Of a stretch of DNA of 64,000 bases, positions 7,569 to 16,406 are shown one piece after another. Below the pieces are notes generated by a model, which worked only from the letters and a program-made list of their open reading frames with translations, made no database searches and was not told where the DNA came from. The number at the start of each line of letters is the position of its first letter. Position 1 is the first letter of the stretch. A program made the position numbers and the translations under genes. Where the stretch lies: assembly GCA_015222805.1 (NCBI GenBank), contig JADFVZ010000020.1:24301-88300 (forward strand), read 5' to 3'. Source of the DNA: Pseudomonadota bacterium (GTDB lineage: Bacteria; Pseudomonadota; Gammaproteobacteria; Xanthomonadales; SZUA-36).

Positions 7569-9212
7569 TTATGCATAATGCGGGTAAACTGGTTGATACA
7601 TATGCTCACGAATATCAGCCATTAAGTCCTCAGGCTGTTCGCGTTCGGTAAGACCGGTTTCCCAGGCTATTTTTGCCACATCCAATGCAATTAATGCGGA
7701 TACTTCACGAATACGTGAGAGGGCTGGATAAACACGACCCCGCTGCAGGTCGGCATCAGTCACCTGGTCGGCCAGTGAAAGTGCAGCGGCATAAAACATT
7801 TCATCAGTTACCCTGCGGGAACGGCTGACGATGACGCCCAGGCCCACCCCGGGGAAAATATAGGCATTGTTTCCCTGACCAGGGACGAAGGTTTGGTCAC
7901 CGATTGTAACGGGGTCGAAGGGGCTACCGCTGGCAAATATTGCCCGGCCTTCGCTCCAGGTATAGGCCTGTTCTGCGGTACATTCGGCTTTGGATGTCGG
8001 GTTGGATAAGGCCATGATAATAGGGCGCTCATTGATTTCAGCCATGGCTTCTACAACTTCCCGGGTGAAGGTGCTGGGTTGTCCAGACAGGCCAAGGATT
8101 GCTGTTGGTTTTAATGTTTTCACAGCGCTGAGAAAATCATCAGTGGGTGCATGCTCATGTGCGTAGGGACGTTTTTGTTCAGCCATCTGTTCGCGTGCGC
8201 TGATCAGTAAGCCCTGGGAGTCTACAAACCAGCATTGTTTCCTGGCAACTTCAGCAGCAATGCCTTCATCAGCTAATGCAGCGACAAAGGTATTGGCAAT
8301 ACCGATACCAGCTTCACCGGCACCGAGGAAAAGCAATTTTTGATCGGCCAATTTGCCACCAGTAATTCGCATTGATGCGATAATCCCGGACAGGGCTACA
8401 GCGCCAGTACCCTGGATGTCGTCATCGAACAGGCAGGCTTTATCACGGTATTCTTCCAGCAGGCGGAAAGCATTAATATTGGCAAAGTCTTCCAGTTGGA
8501 TGGTCACGCCGGGAAAGACTTCCTGTGCCGCATCGATAAATTCAGCAAACAGTTCATCAAATGCCGATCCCCGGACCCGCAACCGATCCAGTCCATTGTA
8601 TAAAGGGTCATTTAACAGGGACTGGTTGTTGGTTCCAACATCTAACATCACCGGCAGGCACTGGGTGGGATGGATGCCCGCACAGGCGGTATACAGGGAG
8701 AGTTTCCCAATCGGGATGCCCATGCCATCAGCACCGAGATCGCCAAGGCCGAGAATTCTTTCACCATCGGTAATAACGATGATTTTGACTTCCTTGTGTG
8801 GCCAGTTTTGCAGGGTTTCACGGATGCGCCCACGATCTTCCAGGGAAACATAAAAGCCCCGGGGCTTGCGGAAAATATGCTGGAATGCCTGGCAGGCATC
8901 ACCAACGGTCGGTGTATAAAGAATCGGCATCATTTCTTCAATATGATTCATTACCACCCGGTAAAACAGGGTCTCATTACGATCCTGCAGGGAAATTAAA
9001 TAGAGGTAGCGTTCGAGGTCTGTGGGTTTGGCGCGAATGTTGCCGAGGACACGCAGTTCCTGTTCGGCAAATGAATGCACTCGTGGTGGGAGCAGCCCCT
9101 GTAAGCCAAGGGTTTCACGTTCTGCTTCGGTAAATGCTGTGCCTTTATTACGAATCGGGTCGTGCAGGATTTTTACACCGCGGTGTAGTTTCGAAATGCT
9201 CTTATCTACCAT
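7569..9212 (-). CDS. maeA: NAD-dependent malic enzyme
   Basis: Oxidative decarboxylation of malate to pyruvate with NAD+. The 547 residues fit the large-subunit malic enzyme family (E. coli MaeA about 565). Visible are YTPTVGDACQAF, the substrate-lysine region LGLGDLGADGMGIPIGKL, the metal-binding LFDDDIQGTGAVAL, the Rossmann loop FLGAGEAGIGIA, and ALSNPTSKAECTAEQAY. The ATG has a good upstream AAGGAGAG. No phosphotransacetylase fusion is present. The gene stands alone, separated from serA by 134 bases without an obvious terminator. Confidence 0.95.
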   Translation of the reverse strand: MVDKSISKLHRGVKILHDPIRNKGTAFTEAERETLGLQGLLPPRVHSFAEQELRVLGNIRAKPTDLERYLYLISLQDRNETLFYRVVMNHIEEMMPILYTPTVGDACQAFQHIFRKPRGFYVSLEDRGRIRETLQNWPHKEVKIIVITDGERILGLGDLGADGMGIPIGKLSLYTACAGIHPTQCLPVMLDVGTNNQSLLNDPLYNGLDRLRVRGSAFDELFAEFIDAAQEVFPGVTIQLEDFANINAFRLLEEYRDKACLFDDDIQGTGAVALSGIIASMRITGGKLADQKLLFLGAGEAGIGIANTFVAALADEGIAAEVARKQCWFVDSQGLLISAREQMAEQKRPYAHEHAPTDDFLSAVKTLKPTAILGLSGQPSTFTREVVEAMAEINERPIIMALSNPTSKAECTAEQAYTWSEGRAIFASGSPFDPVTIGDQTFVPGQGNNAYIFPGVGLGVIVSRSRRVTDEMFYAAALSLADQVTDADLQRGRVYPALSRIREVSALIALDVAKIAWETGLTEREQPEDLMADIREHMYQPVYPHYA

Positions 9213-9346
9213 TACTGCTCTCCTTGATCATTCAGGAGTGGCTAAATTAGTCACTAATCCAGATGCCCTATTAATACACCCTGTGGCAGGTTAGTACTAT
9301 GACCTGAATCAGCTGGGAATGGTGCAGTAATCGCCCTGGATTAACC

Positions 9347-10519
9347 TTAGATTAGCCTCAGGTTAATGACGTGTTCAACACTTTTTATCAACTCGATAAC
9401 TTCATCGTTGGGGTGCTCATCCAGGTCGATGATATTGTAGGCAACATCATCGCGGCTTTTGTTGACAATATCGATCACGTTGAGGTTTTTATCAGCAAAA
9501 ACACTGAGCAAATGCCCGAGGACACCGGGCACGTTTTTGTTGGTGAAGGTAATCCGACAGGCTGAACCTCCCCGGCTCATCGAGGTTTGTGGGAAGTTAA
9601 CCGAGTTCTGTATATTGCCGTTTTCAAGGAAATCCCGCAGCTGGTTAACTGCCATGATGGCACAGTTTTCTTCAGCTTCTGCAGTGCTTGCACCAATATG
9701 CGGTACCGCGATAACTTTTTCATGCCCGATCAGGCAGGGTTCAGGGAAATCGCATATATATTGACGCAGTTTATTGATATCCAGTGCAGCAACAATCGCC
9801 TCAGGGTCAACGATGGCACCGCGGGCAAAATTCATAATGGCTGCATCGGATTTCATTAACTCAAGGGTTTCCGCATTAATCATATGCTGGGTAGCCGGGA
9901 TGGCCGGCACATGTAGTGTCAGAAAATCAACTTCGCCCAGCAAATCTTCCAGGCTTTCCATCCGCCGCACCCGGCCTGGCAGCTTCCAGGCGGCTTCTAC
10001 AGAAAGGGCAGGGTCGAAACCGACTACATCCATACCTAATGCCAGGGCAATATCCGCTACCATTGAACCAATTGCACCGAGGCCGACTATCCCCAGGGTT
10101 TTTCCATATAATTCTTTGCCGGCAAAGCGTTTTTTCTCTTTTTCCAACAGCTTGGACATTTCATCCGCATCACTGATATGTCCAAGGGTAGCAACAAAAT
10201 CATGGCCCTGGATTATTCCGCGTGAGCTCAACAGCAAGGATGAGATCACCAGCTCTTTTACCGCGTTGGCATTAGCGCCGGGGGTATTAAATACCACAAT
10301 GCCCTTGTTTGAATAGTCATCAACAGGGATGTTGTTAGTACCTGCTCCTGCACGGGCCACCGCGACCACGGAATCCGGGAGAACTTCCTGGTGAAGTTTT
10401 TGGCTGCGCAGGAGAATAGCATCAGGTTGGCTGATGTCATCGGCAACAGTATATTTTTCAGCAGGGAAACGACTGAGGCCCTGATTAGAGATTTTATTGA
10501 AAGTGCGGATTTTAAACAT
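9347..10519 (-). CDS. serA: D-3-phosphoglycerate dehydrogenase with ACT domain
   Basis: First step of serine synthesis, oxidising 3-phosphoglycerate to phosphohydroxypyruvate. The 390 residues begin with a substrate-binding half containing ARAGAGTNNIPVD and FNTPGANANAVKEL, then a nucleotide fold with GIVGLGAIGS. The catalytic Arg lies in NFARGAIVD, Glu in the CDFPEP segment and His in VPHIGAST. A C-terminal ACT domain (about residues 318-390, NVPGVLGHLLSVFADKNLN) suggests serine feedback. The region between Arg and Glu is short, as in the compact type that lacks the E. coli insertion. It lies 59 bases downstream of serC on the same strand and is probably co-transcribed with it. Confidence 0.94.
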   Translation of the reverse strand: MFKIRTFNKISNQGLSRFPAEKYTVADDISQPDAILLRSQKLHQEVLPDSVVAVARAGAGTNNIPVDDYSNKGIVVFNTPGANANAVKELVISSLLLSSRGIIQGHDFVATLGHISDADEMSKLLEKEKKRFAGKELYGKTLGIVGLGAIGSMVADIALALGMDVVGFDPALSVEAAWKLPGRVRRMESLEDLLGEVDFLTLHVPAIPATQHMINAETLELMKSDAAIMNFARGAIVDPEAIVAALDINKLRQYICDFPEPCLIGHEKVIAVPHIGASTAEAEENCAIMAVNQLRDFLENGNIQNSVNFPQTSMSRGGSACRITFTNKNVPGVLGHLLSVFADKNLNVIDIVNKSRDDVAYNIIDLDEHPNDEVIELIKSVEHVINLRLI

Positions 10520-10578
10520 GTTACTACCTGTTATAAGAATCGTTAAATGGAACTAAGCAATACCCGACTTTGCCGGGA

Positions 10579-11697
10579 TCAATTGCCAACAACCTGCTTA
10601 TAGGCCCAGGTCATCCAGGGCATCAATGCTTCAAGGTCGGAAGCTTCTACAGTGGCACCGCCCCAAATACGAATACCGGCTGGTGCATCCCGATAGGCTC
10701 CTATGTCATAAGCCACTCCTTCTTCAGCCAGTAAACTGACAATGGCTTTTACCTGCTCAGGCTCGGCTTTGAGGGTTAGGCATATACTGGTATTGGAATT
10801 AGTTGCCGGATCCCGGGCGAGGAAATCAATCCAGTTATTCTCAGCTACAAACTTTGCTATGACTGCAAGGTTATCTTCAGACTTTTTAATTGTACCCGCA
10901 ACCCCGCCCAGGCTTTTTACCCAGGCCAATGCATCAAGGTAATCGGCCACACACAGCATGGAAGGAGTATTGATGGTTGAGCCCTTGAATATACCTTCAT
11001 TGAGCTTGCCGTTTTTGGTCATGCGGAAAATCTTGGGTAGTGGCCATACAGGGGTATAGGATTCCAGGCGGGCAACGGCCCGGGGACTTAATATCAACAT
11101 TCCGTGAGCGCCTTCACCACCAAGGACTTTTTGCCAGCTGAAGGTAATGACATCCAGTTTTTCCCAGGGTATATCCATGGCAAATACTGCGGATGTGGCA
11201 TCACAAATTGTCAGGCCCTCACGATCATCCGCAATCCAGTCCCCGTCGGGTACTTTTACCCCGGCTGTTGTGCCGTTCCAGGTAAAAACCACGTCCCGAT
11301 TAAAGTCCACCTCTGAAAAATCAGGCAGTTTGCCGTAATCGGCTTCAAAGCAGCGGGTGTTTTTCAGTTTTAACTGTGTGGTGATGTCGGTAATCCAGCC
11401 TTTACCGAATGATTCCCATGCCAGCACATCAACGGCTCTTTCTCCGAGTAGTGACCACATTGCCATTTCAACTGCCCCGGTATCTGATGCCGGGACTACT
11501 CCGACCCGGTAAGCTTCCGGTAAACCCAGTAATTCGGCTGTTTCACTACAGACCTTAGCCAGCCTGTCCTTACCCAGCGCAGAACGGTGGGAACGGCCGA
11601 GGGTGTCTATTTTTAACTGCTTGAGTGAGTATCCAGGGCGTTTTGAACAGGGTCCTGAGGAAAAATTTGGGTTTTCGGGTCTAATCTGGGGTTTCAT
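10579..11697 (-). CDS. serC: phosphoserine aminotransferase, alphaproteobacterial/archaeal-type
   Basis: Second step of serine synthesis: PLP-dependent transamination of phosphohydroxypyruvate with glutamate. The 372-residue protein carries the PLP lysine in [16 protein letters not shown] (lysine about residue 190), the preceding cofactor aspartate in ICDATSAVF, and an N-terminal [14 protein letters not shown] loop. The sequence type matches the TIGR01365 group, best known from alphaproteobacteria and Methanosarcina, and not the usual E. coli SerC (TIGR01364). It is followed by serA, giving a dedicated serine operon. The function call is strong; the subtype assignment is from motif memory. 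Confidence 0.9.
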   Translation of the reverse strand: MKPQIRPENPNFSSGPCSKRPGYSLKQLKIDTLGRSHRSALGKDRLAKVCSETAELLGLPEAYRVGVVPASDTGAVEMAMWSLLGERAVDVLAWESFGKGWITDITTQLKLKNTRCFEADYGKLPDFSEVDFNRDVVFTWNGTTAGVKVPDGDWIADDREGLTICDATSAVFAMDIPWEKLDVITFSWQKVLGGEGAHGMLILSPRAVARLESYTPVWPLPKIFRMTKNGKLNEGIFKGSTINTPSMLCVADYLDALAWVKSLGGVAGTIKKSEDNLAVIAKFVAENNWIDFLARDPATNSNTSICLTLKAEPEQVKAIVSLLAEEGVAYDIGAYRDAPAGIRIWGGATVEASDLEALMPWMTWAYKQVVGN

Positions 11698-11900
11698 CGC
11701 GGCTCTCTAAGATGTGTTTTTTTACTGTATTATTCGCCTGTTAAGTATGCCATTTAAGCGTAAGGGTTGATAGCCGTTAAGAATGAATATTTGAGGTATT
11801 TATTACTCTGGTTCAGTCATGTTTTAAGGTCGGTATATCAAGCTGATATTAAACTTATCCGTATAAGGACTGTCACACTATTTCAACCGGGAGAAACACC

Positions 11901-12584
11901 ATGGAATTACGTAAGCTTTCAATCATCCTGCTCGGCCTGGCTGTGCTGGGATTTGCCTCCTCTCCGGTATTGGCAAAGAAAAGCCAGCCGACGGTCAATG
12001 ATGACGGAATGCTGCTGGTTAAAGACACAAAAATGACTACGGTTTATTCTGATCCGGATGTGAACCTGGGCATTTATACCAGCATCATGTTGGTGAATGT
12101 TAGCGTCGCATTTAAAAAGAACTGGCAGCGCAACCAGAACAGTATCTCCCGCGGTGCTTCAAACAAAGTTAAAGACAGTGATATGGAGCGCATCAAAGAA
12201 AGCATTGCTCAGGACTTTATCGGTATTTTTGCAGCCGAACTGCGGGCCGGCGGTTATCAACTGGTTGATAAACCGGGTGAGTTTGTATTGGTTGTTCAAC
12301 CGGCGATTGTTGATCTCGATGTTATCGCGCCTGATGTCAGGGGCGGCAGCCGTTCGGGGACTTTTTCAGATTCTGCCGGTGAAATGACTTTAAAGCTTGA
12401 ATTGTTTGATTCACTTACGAACGATAAAATTGTCACTGTCAGGGACCGTAAAAGAGATTATCCAGGGATTGCCGAGTGGCGAACCAGAGGCAGTAACCGC
12501 ACGGATTCTATCAGGATGATGGATGCATGGGCCACGGCTTTCACGGAAGCATTGAATGAAGCGCGTGCATCGGTGCAAAAATAG
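11901..12584 (+). CDS. DUF3313-like exported protein, copy 1
   Basis: A 227-residue secreted protein with a clear N-terminal signal peptide (residues 1-25, ending SSPVLA before KKSQ). The mature part is soluble, with GEFVLVVQPAIVDLDV and GEMTLKLELFDSLTNDKIV strands that match the DUF3313 pattern, a family of exported or lipoprotein-like proteins of unknown function. No lipobox cysteine is seen, so a free periplasmic protein is likely. The next gene, 131 bases on, is a paralogue matching through almost the whole length, so this is a tandem duplication. A GGGAGA ribosome site precedes the ATG. The role is unknown. Confidence 0.78.
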   Translation: MELRKLSIILLGLAVLGFASSPVLAKKSQPTVNDDGMLLVKDTKMTTVYSDPDVNLGIYTSIMLVNVSVAFKKNWQRNQNSISRGASNKVKDSDMERIKESIAQDFIGIFAAELRAGGYQLVDKPGEFVLVVQPAIVDLDVIAPDVRGGSRSGTFSDSAGEMTLKLELFDSLTNDKIVTVRDRKRDYPGIAEWRTRGSNRTDSIRMMDAWATAFTEALNEARASVQK

Positions 12585-12715
12585 AATGCATGAGGATCGC
12601 TCTGAACAGAGCTTTCCTGCCAGATGTCTGTGATAACTTTTTTAAACAACATAAGTATACTGATAACTTTAGACGAGCAAAGGCTGTCAGGTGATGGCTG
12701 CCAGGAGAAAAGAAT

Positions 12716-13402
12716 ATGCGAACAAGTAGTAAAGTACTCATCCTCACTGCACTGATGACTGCTAGTCTGGTCGCGGGGCCATTGTGGGCAAAAAATGATA
12801 TGCCGGCTATTAATGCTGAAGGCATGGAGCTGGTTAAAGACACCAAATCGACTACGATTTACTCTGATCCCGGTGCAGATCTGGGTATCTACACTGCTGT
12901 TATGCTAAGTGATGCCAGTGTGTCTTTCAAAAAGAACTGGAAACGTGATTACAACAGGGACACCAGGGATCTTGCCGGTAAAGTAAAAGACAGTGATATG
13001 GATCGTATCAAAGAAGGTGTAGCAACAATATTCAAGCAAGCTTTTACCGAGCAACTGACGGCTGGTGGATACAAACTGGTGGATGAACCCGGTGAATTTG
13101 TCTTAAGAGTTAAGCCGGCTATTGTTGATCTGGACGTGTATGCCCCCGATATCAGGTCGGCTTCGCGCAGCCGCACTTATTCTGAATCAGTCGGTGAAAT
13201 GACCTTGAACCTTGAACTGTATGACTCTCTGACAAATGACAAAATTGTCAGTGTTCGCGACCACAAGCGGGATTTAGGGCATGGATATGCCCAGTGGAGG
13301 ACCAGTGGCAAGAATAAAGCGGATGCTCAACGGATGATGAACGCATGGGCAAAAGCATTCACGGAATCGCTGGATGAAGCAAAGGCGTCGGTAGGTAAAT
13401 AG
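12716..13402 (+). CDS. DUF3313-like exported protein, copy 2
   Basis: A 228-residue paralogue of the preceding gene; well over half of the positions are identical by eye. Shared blocks include GMELVKDTK, the SDP/LGIYT region, FKKNW, KVKDSDM, GGYKLVDEPGEFVL, PAIVDLDV, GEMTLNLELYDSLTNDKIV and a C-terminal AWAKAFTES. A signal peptide spans residues 1-25 (ending AGPLWA before KNDM). The central part that follows FKKNW differs most. An AGGAGA ribosome site precedes the ATG. A strong terminator follows the stop, so the two copies could form one transcript. No function is assigned. Confidence 0.78.
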   Translation: MRTSSKVLILTALMTASLVAGPLWAKNDMPAINAEGMELVKDTKSTTIYSDPGADLGIYTAVMLSDASVSFKKNWKRDYNRDTRDLAGKVKDSDMDRIKEGVATIFKQAFTEQLTAGGYKLVDEPGEFVLRVKPAIVDLDVYAPDIRSASRSRTYSESVGEMTLNLELYDSLTNDKIVSVRDHKRDLGHGYAQWRTSGKNKADAQRMMNAWAKAFTESLDEAKASVGK

Positions 13403-13409
13403 GGATCAA

Positions 13410-13454
13410 AAAGGCCGGGCTGTAAAGCGAACAGCCTGGCCGGTTTTCTTTTTA
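13410..13454 (+). terminator. rho-independent terminator after the DUF3313 pair
   Basis: GGCCGGGCTGT at 13413-13423 pairs with ACAGCCTGGCC at 13431-13441 (one G-U type pair) around a 7-base loop. A run of TTTTCTTTTT follows on the plus strand and AAAAA precedes it, so it may also serve the minus-strand gene that ends at 13471. Confidence 0.88.
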
Positions 13455-13470
13455 GCTAAAAACTTTCAGC

Positions 13471-13768
13471 TTATTGGCTGTCAGGCAGGGTAGCCGTTGC
13501 TTTACTCAGGTCGCTGGAATCAGAACTTAAGGCTTGTTTAACCTTTTCCATATCAACCGAATCTGCTGCTTTTTCTTTGTCTACTGACTCATAGGCTTTT
13601 TTATAGTCAATACCTGTGCCGTCTACGGCACCTTTGAGCTGCTCAACATCGACAGACTCTTGTGCTTTGTCAGTATCGACAGCTTCAGCCAGTTTACCGA
13701 GATCAGCAGCGCCTGAGAGTGTTGGCAGGCTTAGCAGTAATGTGAGTAATACAGTTTTTATTTTTCAT
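13471..13768 (-). pseudogene. small secreted repeat protein with a one-base frameshift at its start
   Basis: The minus strand holds a good ribosome site (GGGAG) eight bases before ATG at 13768-13766, but that frame stops after about 20 codons. One frame over, an open stretch from 13764 to the stop at 13473-13471 encodes an almost ideal signal peptide (KTVLLTLLLSLPTLSGA) and an acidic/lysine-rich mature part with short repeats of the type ESVDxEKxx. This frame has no start codon and an in-frame TGA overlaps the ATG. Removing one A from the five-A run at 13765-13761 joins ATG, signal peptide and body into about 99 residues. So this is either a recent frameshift, a slippage switch or a base-calling error. 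Function unknown. Confidence 0.72.
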
Positions 13769-13838
13769 AAGAATAACTCCCGGTAGTTTGAATGTGGTCG
13801 GGGAGTATGCCAATAAAGCTGTAGTGCTGAGCTAGGGG

Positions 13839-14177
13839 CTAAGTTTTAGGTGTTCCAGATAACCACTCGATAGTATCACCCTCACTGCGTTCGATAGTGA
13901 TCATTTCAGGCTGTTCGCCTTTCATCCAGATGCTGCCGTTTTTACGGGTGACGCCGTCTTCGCTGTAGTCGAAACGAAACAGCCGCCGCAGGGTTAAACC
14001 ACCGCGTGGGTTGCGGGCGATTTTCATTCCAGCCAGGGCTACCGTTTGATCAAGCAGTTGCAGCTGGTATTGCTTGCATAAGCGGGCAACTGCAATACGC
14101 GCCCGATCGCGGGCACGCATGGTTGTCAGCCATGAAACTGAGATAGCAACCAGGATAATGATGAGCAATAATTCCAT
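13839..14177 (-). CDS. DUF3301 family membrane-anchored protein
   Basis: A 112-residue protein with one N-terminal membrane helix (residues 2-19, ELLLIIILVAISVSWLTT) followed by a basic stretch and a soluble domain containing LQLLDQTVALAG and RFDYSEDGVTRKNGSI. This layout fits DUF3301, small gammaproteobacterial proteins of unknown role. It begins 3 bases after the stop of the Smr gene on the same strand, so the two are very probably co-transcribed. The soluble part most likely faces the cytoplasm, given the positive charges after the helix. Confidence 0.82.
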   Translation of the reverse strand: MELLLIIILVAISVSWLTTMRARDRARIAVARLCKQYQLQLLDQTVALAGMKIARNPRGGLTLRRLFRFDYSEDGVTRKNGSIWMKGEQPEMITIERSEGDTIEWLSGTPKT

Positions 14178-14180
14178 CTT

Positions 14181-14801
14181 TTATATCTGGTGGCTTTGAC
14201 CATTGCTTTCAATGCCTGTGCTGGTTTTCAGTAAGACACAAAGTGCCCCGCTACCGCCATCGGCAGGTTTTGCTGAGACAAAAGCTATTACTGCCGGATG
14301 TCGTCGCAGTAAGTGATTGCACAGGGTTTTAAGTACCGGACCGCTGTTATTTGAGCGTAAACCCTTGCCGTGGATAATCCTTATGCATTTGAGTTGATCG
14401 TGCACAGCATGAGCGATAAATTCAAGTATTAGATTCTCGGCATGTTGCTGTGTCAGGCCATGCAAGTCGATCTCATCCTCGATTTGATAGTTGCCCCGGC
14501 GTAATTTGCGCAGCACTTGCTTGTGCAGGCCGGGTCGAAGAAAAACCAGCTGTTCATTTGTTCTCAGTTCAGCGATATCATCGGCATGATCCAGCAGCTC
14601 TTGTTGATGAATTTTTTTACCCTTGCGCGGCAGTGGCTTCTGCTTAGGTCGCTGGATATGCCGGTTTTGCATTAGGGCCAGGGGACGGGTATCCGCCATG
14701 GCTTCCAGAAACAGCTGGTAGTCTTCTTTACTGAGATTTGTCTTTGGAGGTTTTTGGCTCATGCTGATTCGGTGCTGGTTCAATCTGACAACTACAAGCA
14801 T
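14181..14801 (-). CDS. Smr/MutS2-like domain protein
   Basis: A C-terminal Smr domain (about residues 115-200) shows the DLHGLTQ motif and the HGKGLRSNNSG glycine loop, followed by VIAFVSAKPADGGSGALCVLLK. Smr domains are endonuclease-type folds; E. coli SmrB cleaves mRNA at collided ribosomes, and SmrA is a related nuclease. The N-terminal half is basic and linker-like (KQKPLPRKGKK). ATG at 14801 has AGGAG about ten bases upstream; an ATG at 14762 (MSQKPPK) is an alternative that better matches homologue length. Family assignment is secure, but SmrA versus SmrB is not settled. Confidence 0.87.
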   Translation of the reverse strand: MLVVVRLNQHRISMSQKPPKTNLSKEDYQLFLEAMADTRPLALMQNRHIQRPKQKPLPRKGKKIHQQELLDHADDIAELRTNEQLVFLRPGLHKQVLRKLRRGNYQIEDEIDLHGLTQQHAENLILEFIAHAVHDQLKCIRIIHGKGLRSNNSGPVLKTLCNHLLRRHPAVIAFVSAKPADGGSGALCVLLKTSTGIESNGQSHQI

Positions 14802-14918
14802 ATCAGCTTATCTCCTACTGGTTTTCAAAAGGGGGTGGTGGTGCTGGTAAAAAACCCGCCTCGCACAGGTGTTTCAGGTATAGTTAGCAGTTAATTCATA
14901 GCGCAGAAACCCCCCAAT

Positions 14919-15689
14919 ATGCACCTGTTAGTAAGTAATGATGATGGCTTCCATGCAACCGGAATTGAAGTGTTGGCTGCCCGACTGGCCGAGTTTGCCA
15001 GGGTTACTGTTGTCGCGCCAAGCTCTAATCGTAGTGGTGCCAGCAATTCATTGACCCTGGATGGTCCGATTCGGGTGTCTGAGATGAGCGATGGCCGCTT
15101 TAAATTATCCGGTACACCAACTGATTGTGTCCATATTGCCCTGACCGGGATGCTGGAAAAAGACCCGGATATGGTAGTTTCCGGTATTAATGCCGGCGCA
15201 AACTTGGGCGACGACGTACTGTATTCTGGTACCGTAGCGGCGGCAATGGAGGGGCGGTTCCTCGGCTTGCCTGCATTGGCCGTTTCCCTGGTTTGGGACA
15301 TAGGCGAATGGCACTATGCCTCAGCCGCGGAGGCAGCAACACTAATAGTTGAAAAACTAAAGCTGGATCCCCTGCCTGCAGACACCATTCTTAATGTGAA
15401 CGTACCCAACTTGCCATGGGCGGAGATCAAAGGATTTGAAGTTACCCGCCTGGGACATCGTCACCGTGCTGAACCGGCAATTCCCATGCAGGACCCCCGC
15501 GGACGATTGCATTACTGGATTGGCGGGCCGGGTGAGGAGGAAGACTCCGGTCCCGGTACTGATTTTGATGCAGTCAACCGCGGTTATATATCGATTACTC
15601 CGATCCATGTGGATTTGACCCGTTATCAGGCACTCGATCAGGTCTCCAGATGGGTTGGAAACTTGCTCCCAGGCGACGGGAATGACTAG
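14919..15689 (+). CDS. surE: 5'/3'-nucleotidase SurE
   Basis: A divalent-metal nucleoside-monophosphate phosphatase of survival and stationary phase. The 256 residues start with the metal site SNDDG (Asp8, Asp9), followed by [14 protein letters not shown] (metal Ser and anion loop) and [22 protein letters not shown], all invariant SurE motifs. It begins the surE-pcm-yqaA-nlpD order typical of gammaproteobacteria and is transcribed away from the Smr gene. Only three bases separate it from pcm. The upstream A/C-rich stretch shows no clear Shine-Dalgarno sequence. Confidence 0.96.
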   Translation: MHLLVSNDDGFHATGIEVLAARLAEFARVTVVAPSSNRSGASNSLTLDGPIRVSEMSDGRFKLSGTPTDCVHIALTGMLEKDPDMVVSGINAGANLGDDVLYSGTVAAAMEGRFLGLPALAVSLVWDIGEWHYASAAEAATLIVEKLKLDPLPADTILNVNVPNLPWAEIKGFEVTRLGHRHRAEPAIPMQDPRGRLHYWIGGPGEEEDSGPGTDFDAVNRGYISITPIHVDLTRYQALDQVSRWVGNLLPGDGND

Positions 15690-15692
15690 ATA

Positions 15693-16370
15693 ATGCGAAC
15701 ACCGCATCTGCAACAGGCTGCGATCCATGGGCTGGGGATGACTTCCCAGGCGACCCGCAACAAGCTGGTCGCGCGTTTACGGGCTAAGGGTATCAGTGAT
15801 GAACGCGTCCTGCAGGCGATCGCTAAGGTACCGCGGCACCTGTATGTGGATGAAGCGCTATCCTCACGCGCCTATGAAGATACGGCATTACCTATCGGTT
15901 CAGGCCAGACAATTTCGCAACCCTATATTGTCGCATTGATGACAGCAGAGTTGCTGAAAAACGGGATTCCGGAAAAAGTACTGGAAGTGGGTACAGGCTC
16001 CGGCTATCAGGCAGCCGTACTGGCACAACTGGTGCCGACTGTGTTCAGTGTTGAAAGAATTGATAAGCTACTGCGCGAGGCCCGACGCAAGTTTCATCGC
16101 ACAGGCCAGCGCAATATTTATACCCGACATGCTGATGGCAGGCTGGGCTGGCCCACACAAGCGCCCTTTGACGCAATTATATTGACGGCGGCCGGGACAC
16201 AGCTGGAAGAGGACTTGCTCGATCAGTTGGCTGACGGGGCCAGCCTGATCGCTCCATTGGGCGATGCGGGTATGCAGCGACTGGTAAAATACACACGGAC
16301 AGGCGATGATTATCAACGTGAAGAATTATGTGATGTCAGTTTTGTGCCCTTGTTGAGTGGCTTGAGCTGA
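15693..16370 (+). CDS. pcm: protein-L-isoaspartate O-methyltransferase
   Basis: Pcm methylates isoaspartyl residues of damaged proteins with S-adenosylmethionine to start their repair. The SAM site is VLEVGTGSGYQAAVLAQL (about residues 90-107); the upstream loop LPIGSGQTISQPYIVA and the downstream segment FDAIILTAAG are family hallmarks. The 225-residue length includes an N-terminal extension; an internal ATG (MTSQATRNK, base 15738) is a possible alternative start. It lies directly after surE. The stop codon sits in a triplicated AGCTGA hexamer. Confidence 0.95.
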   Translation: MRTPHLQQAAIHGLGMTSQATRNKLVARLRAKGISDERVLQAIAKVPRHLYVDEALSSRAYEDTALPIGSGQTISQPYIVALMTAELLKNGIPEKVLEVGTGSGYQAAVLAQLVPTVFSVERIDKLLREARRKFHRTGQRNIYTRHADGRLGWPTQAPFDAIILTAAGTQLEEDLLDQLADGASLIAPLGDAGMQRLVKYTRTGDDYQREELCDVSFVPLLSGLS

Positions 16371-16382
16371 AGCTGAAGCTGA
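16365..16382. repeat. three tandem AGCTGA hexamers at the pcm stop codon
   Basis: Three exact AGCTGA copies (16365-16370, 16371-16376, 16377-16382) carry the pcm stop TGA and two further in-frame TGA codons. Any loss or gain of a unit leaves termination intact. This is a simple short tandem repeat; no function is claimed. Confidence 0.7.
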
Positions 16383-16406
16383 AGCCAGTGACCAGGGATT
16401 TAATAC

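Noticed and set aside
13761-13765. Programmed translational frameshift site
   Set aside because: Only five A residues and no stem-loop or in-frame stop context typical of programmed sites; kept as mutation, slippage or error.
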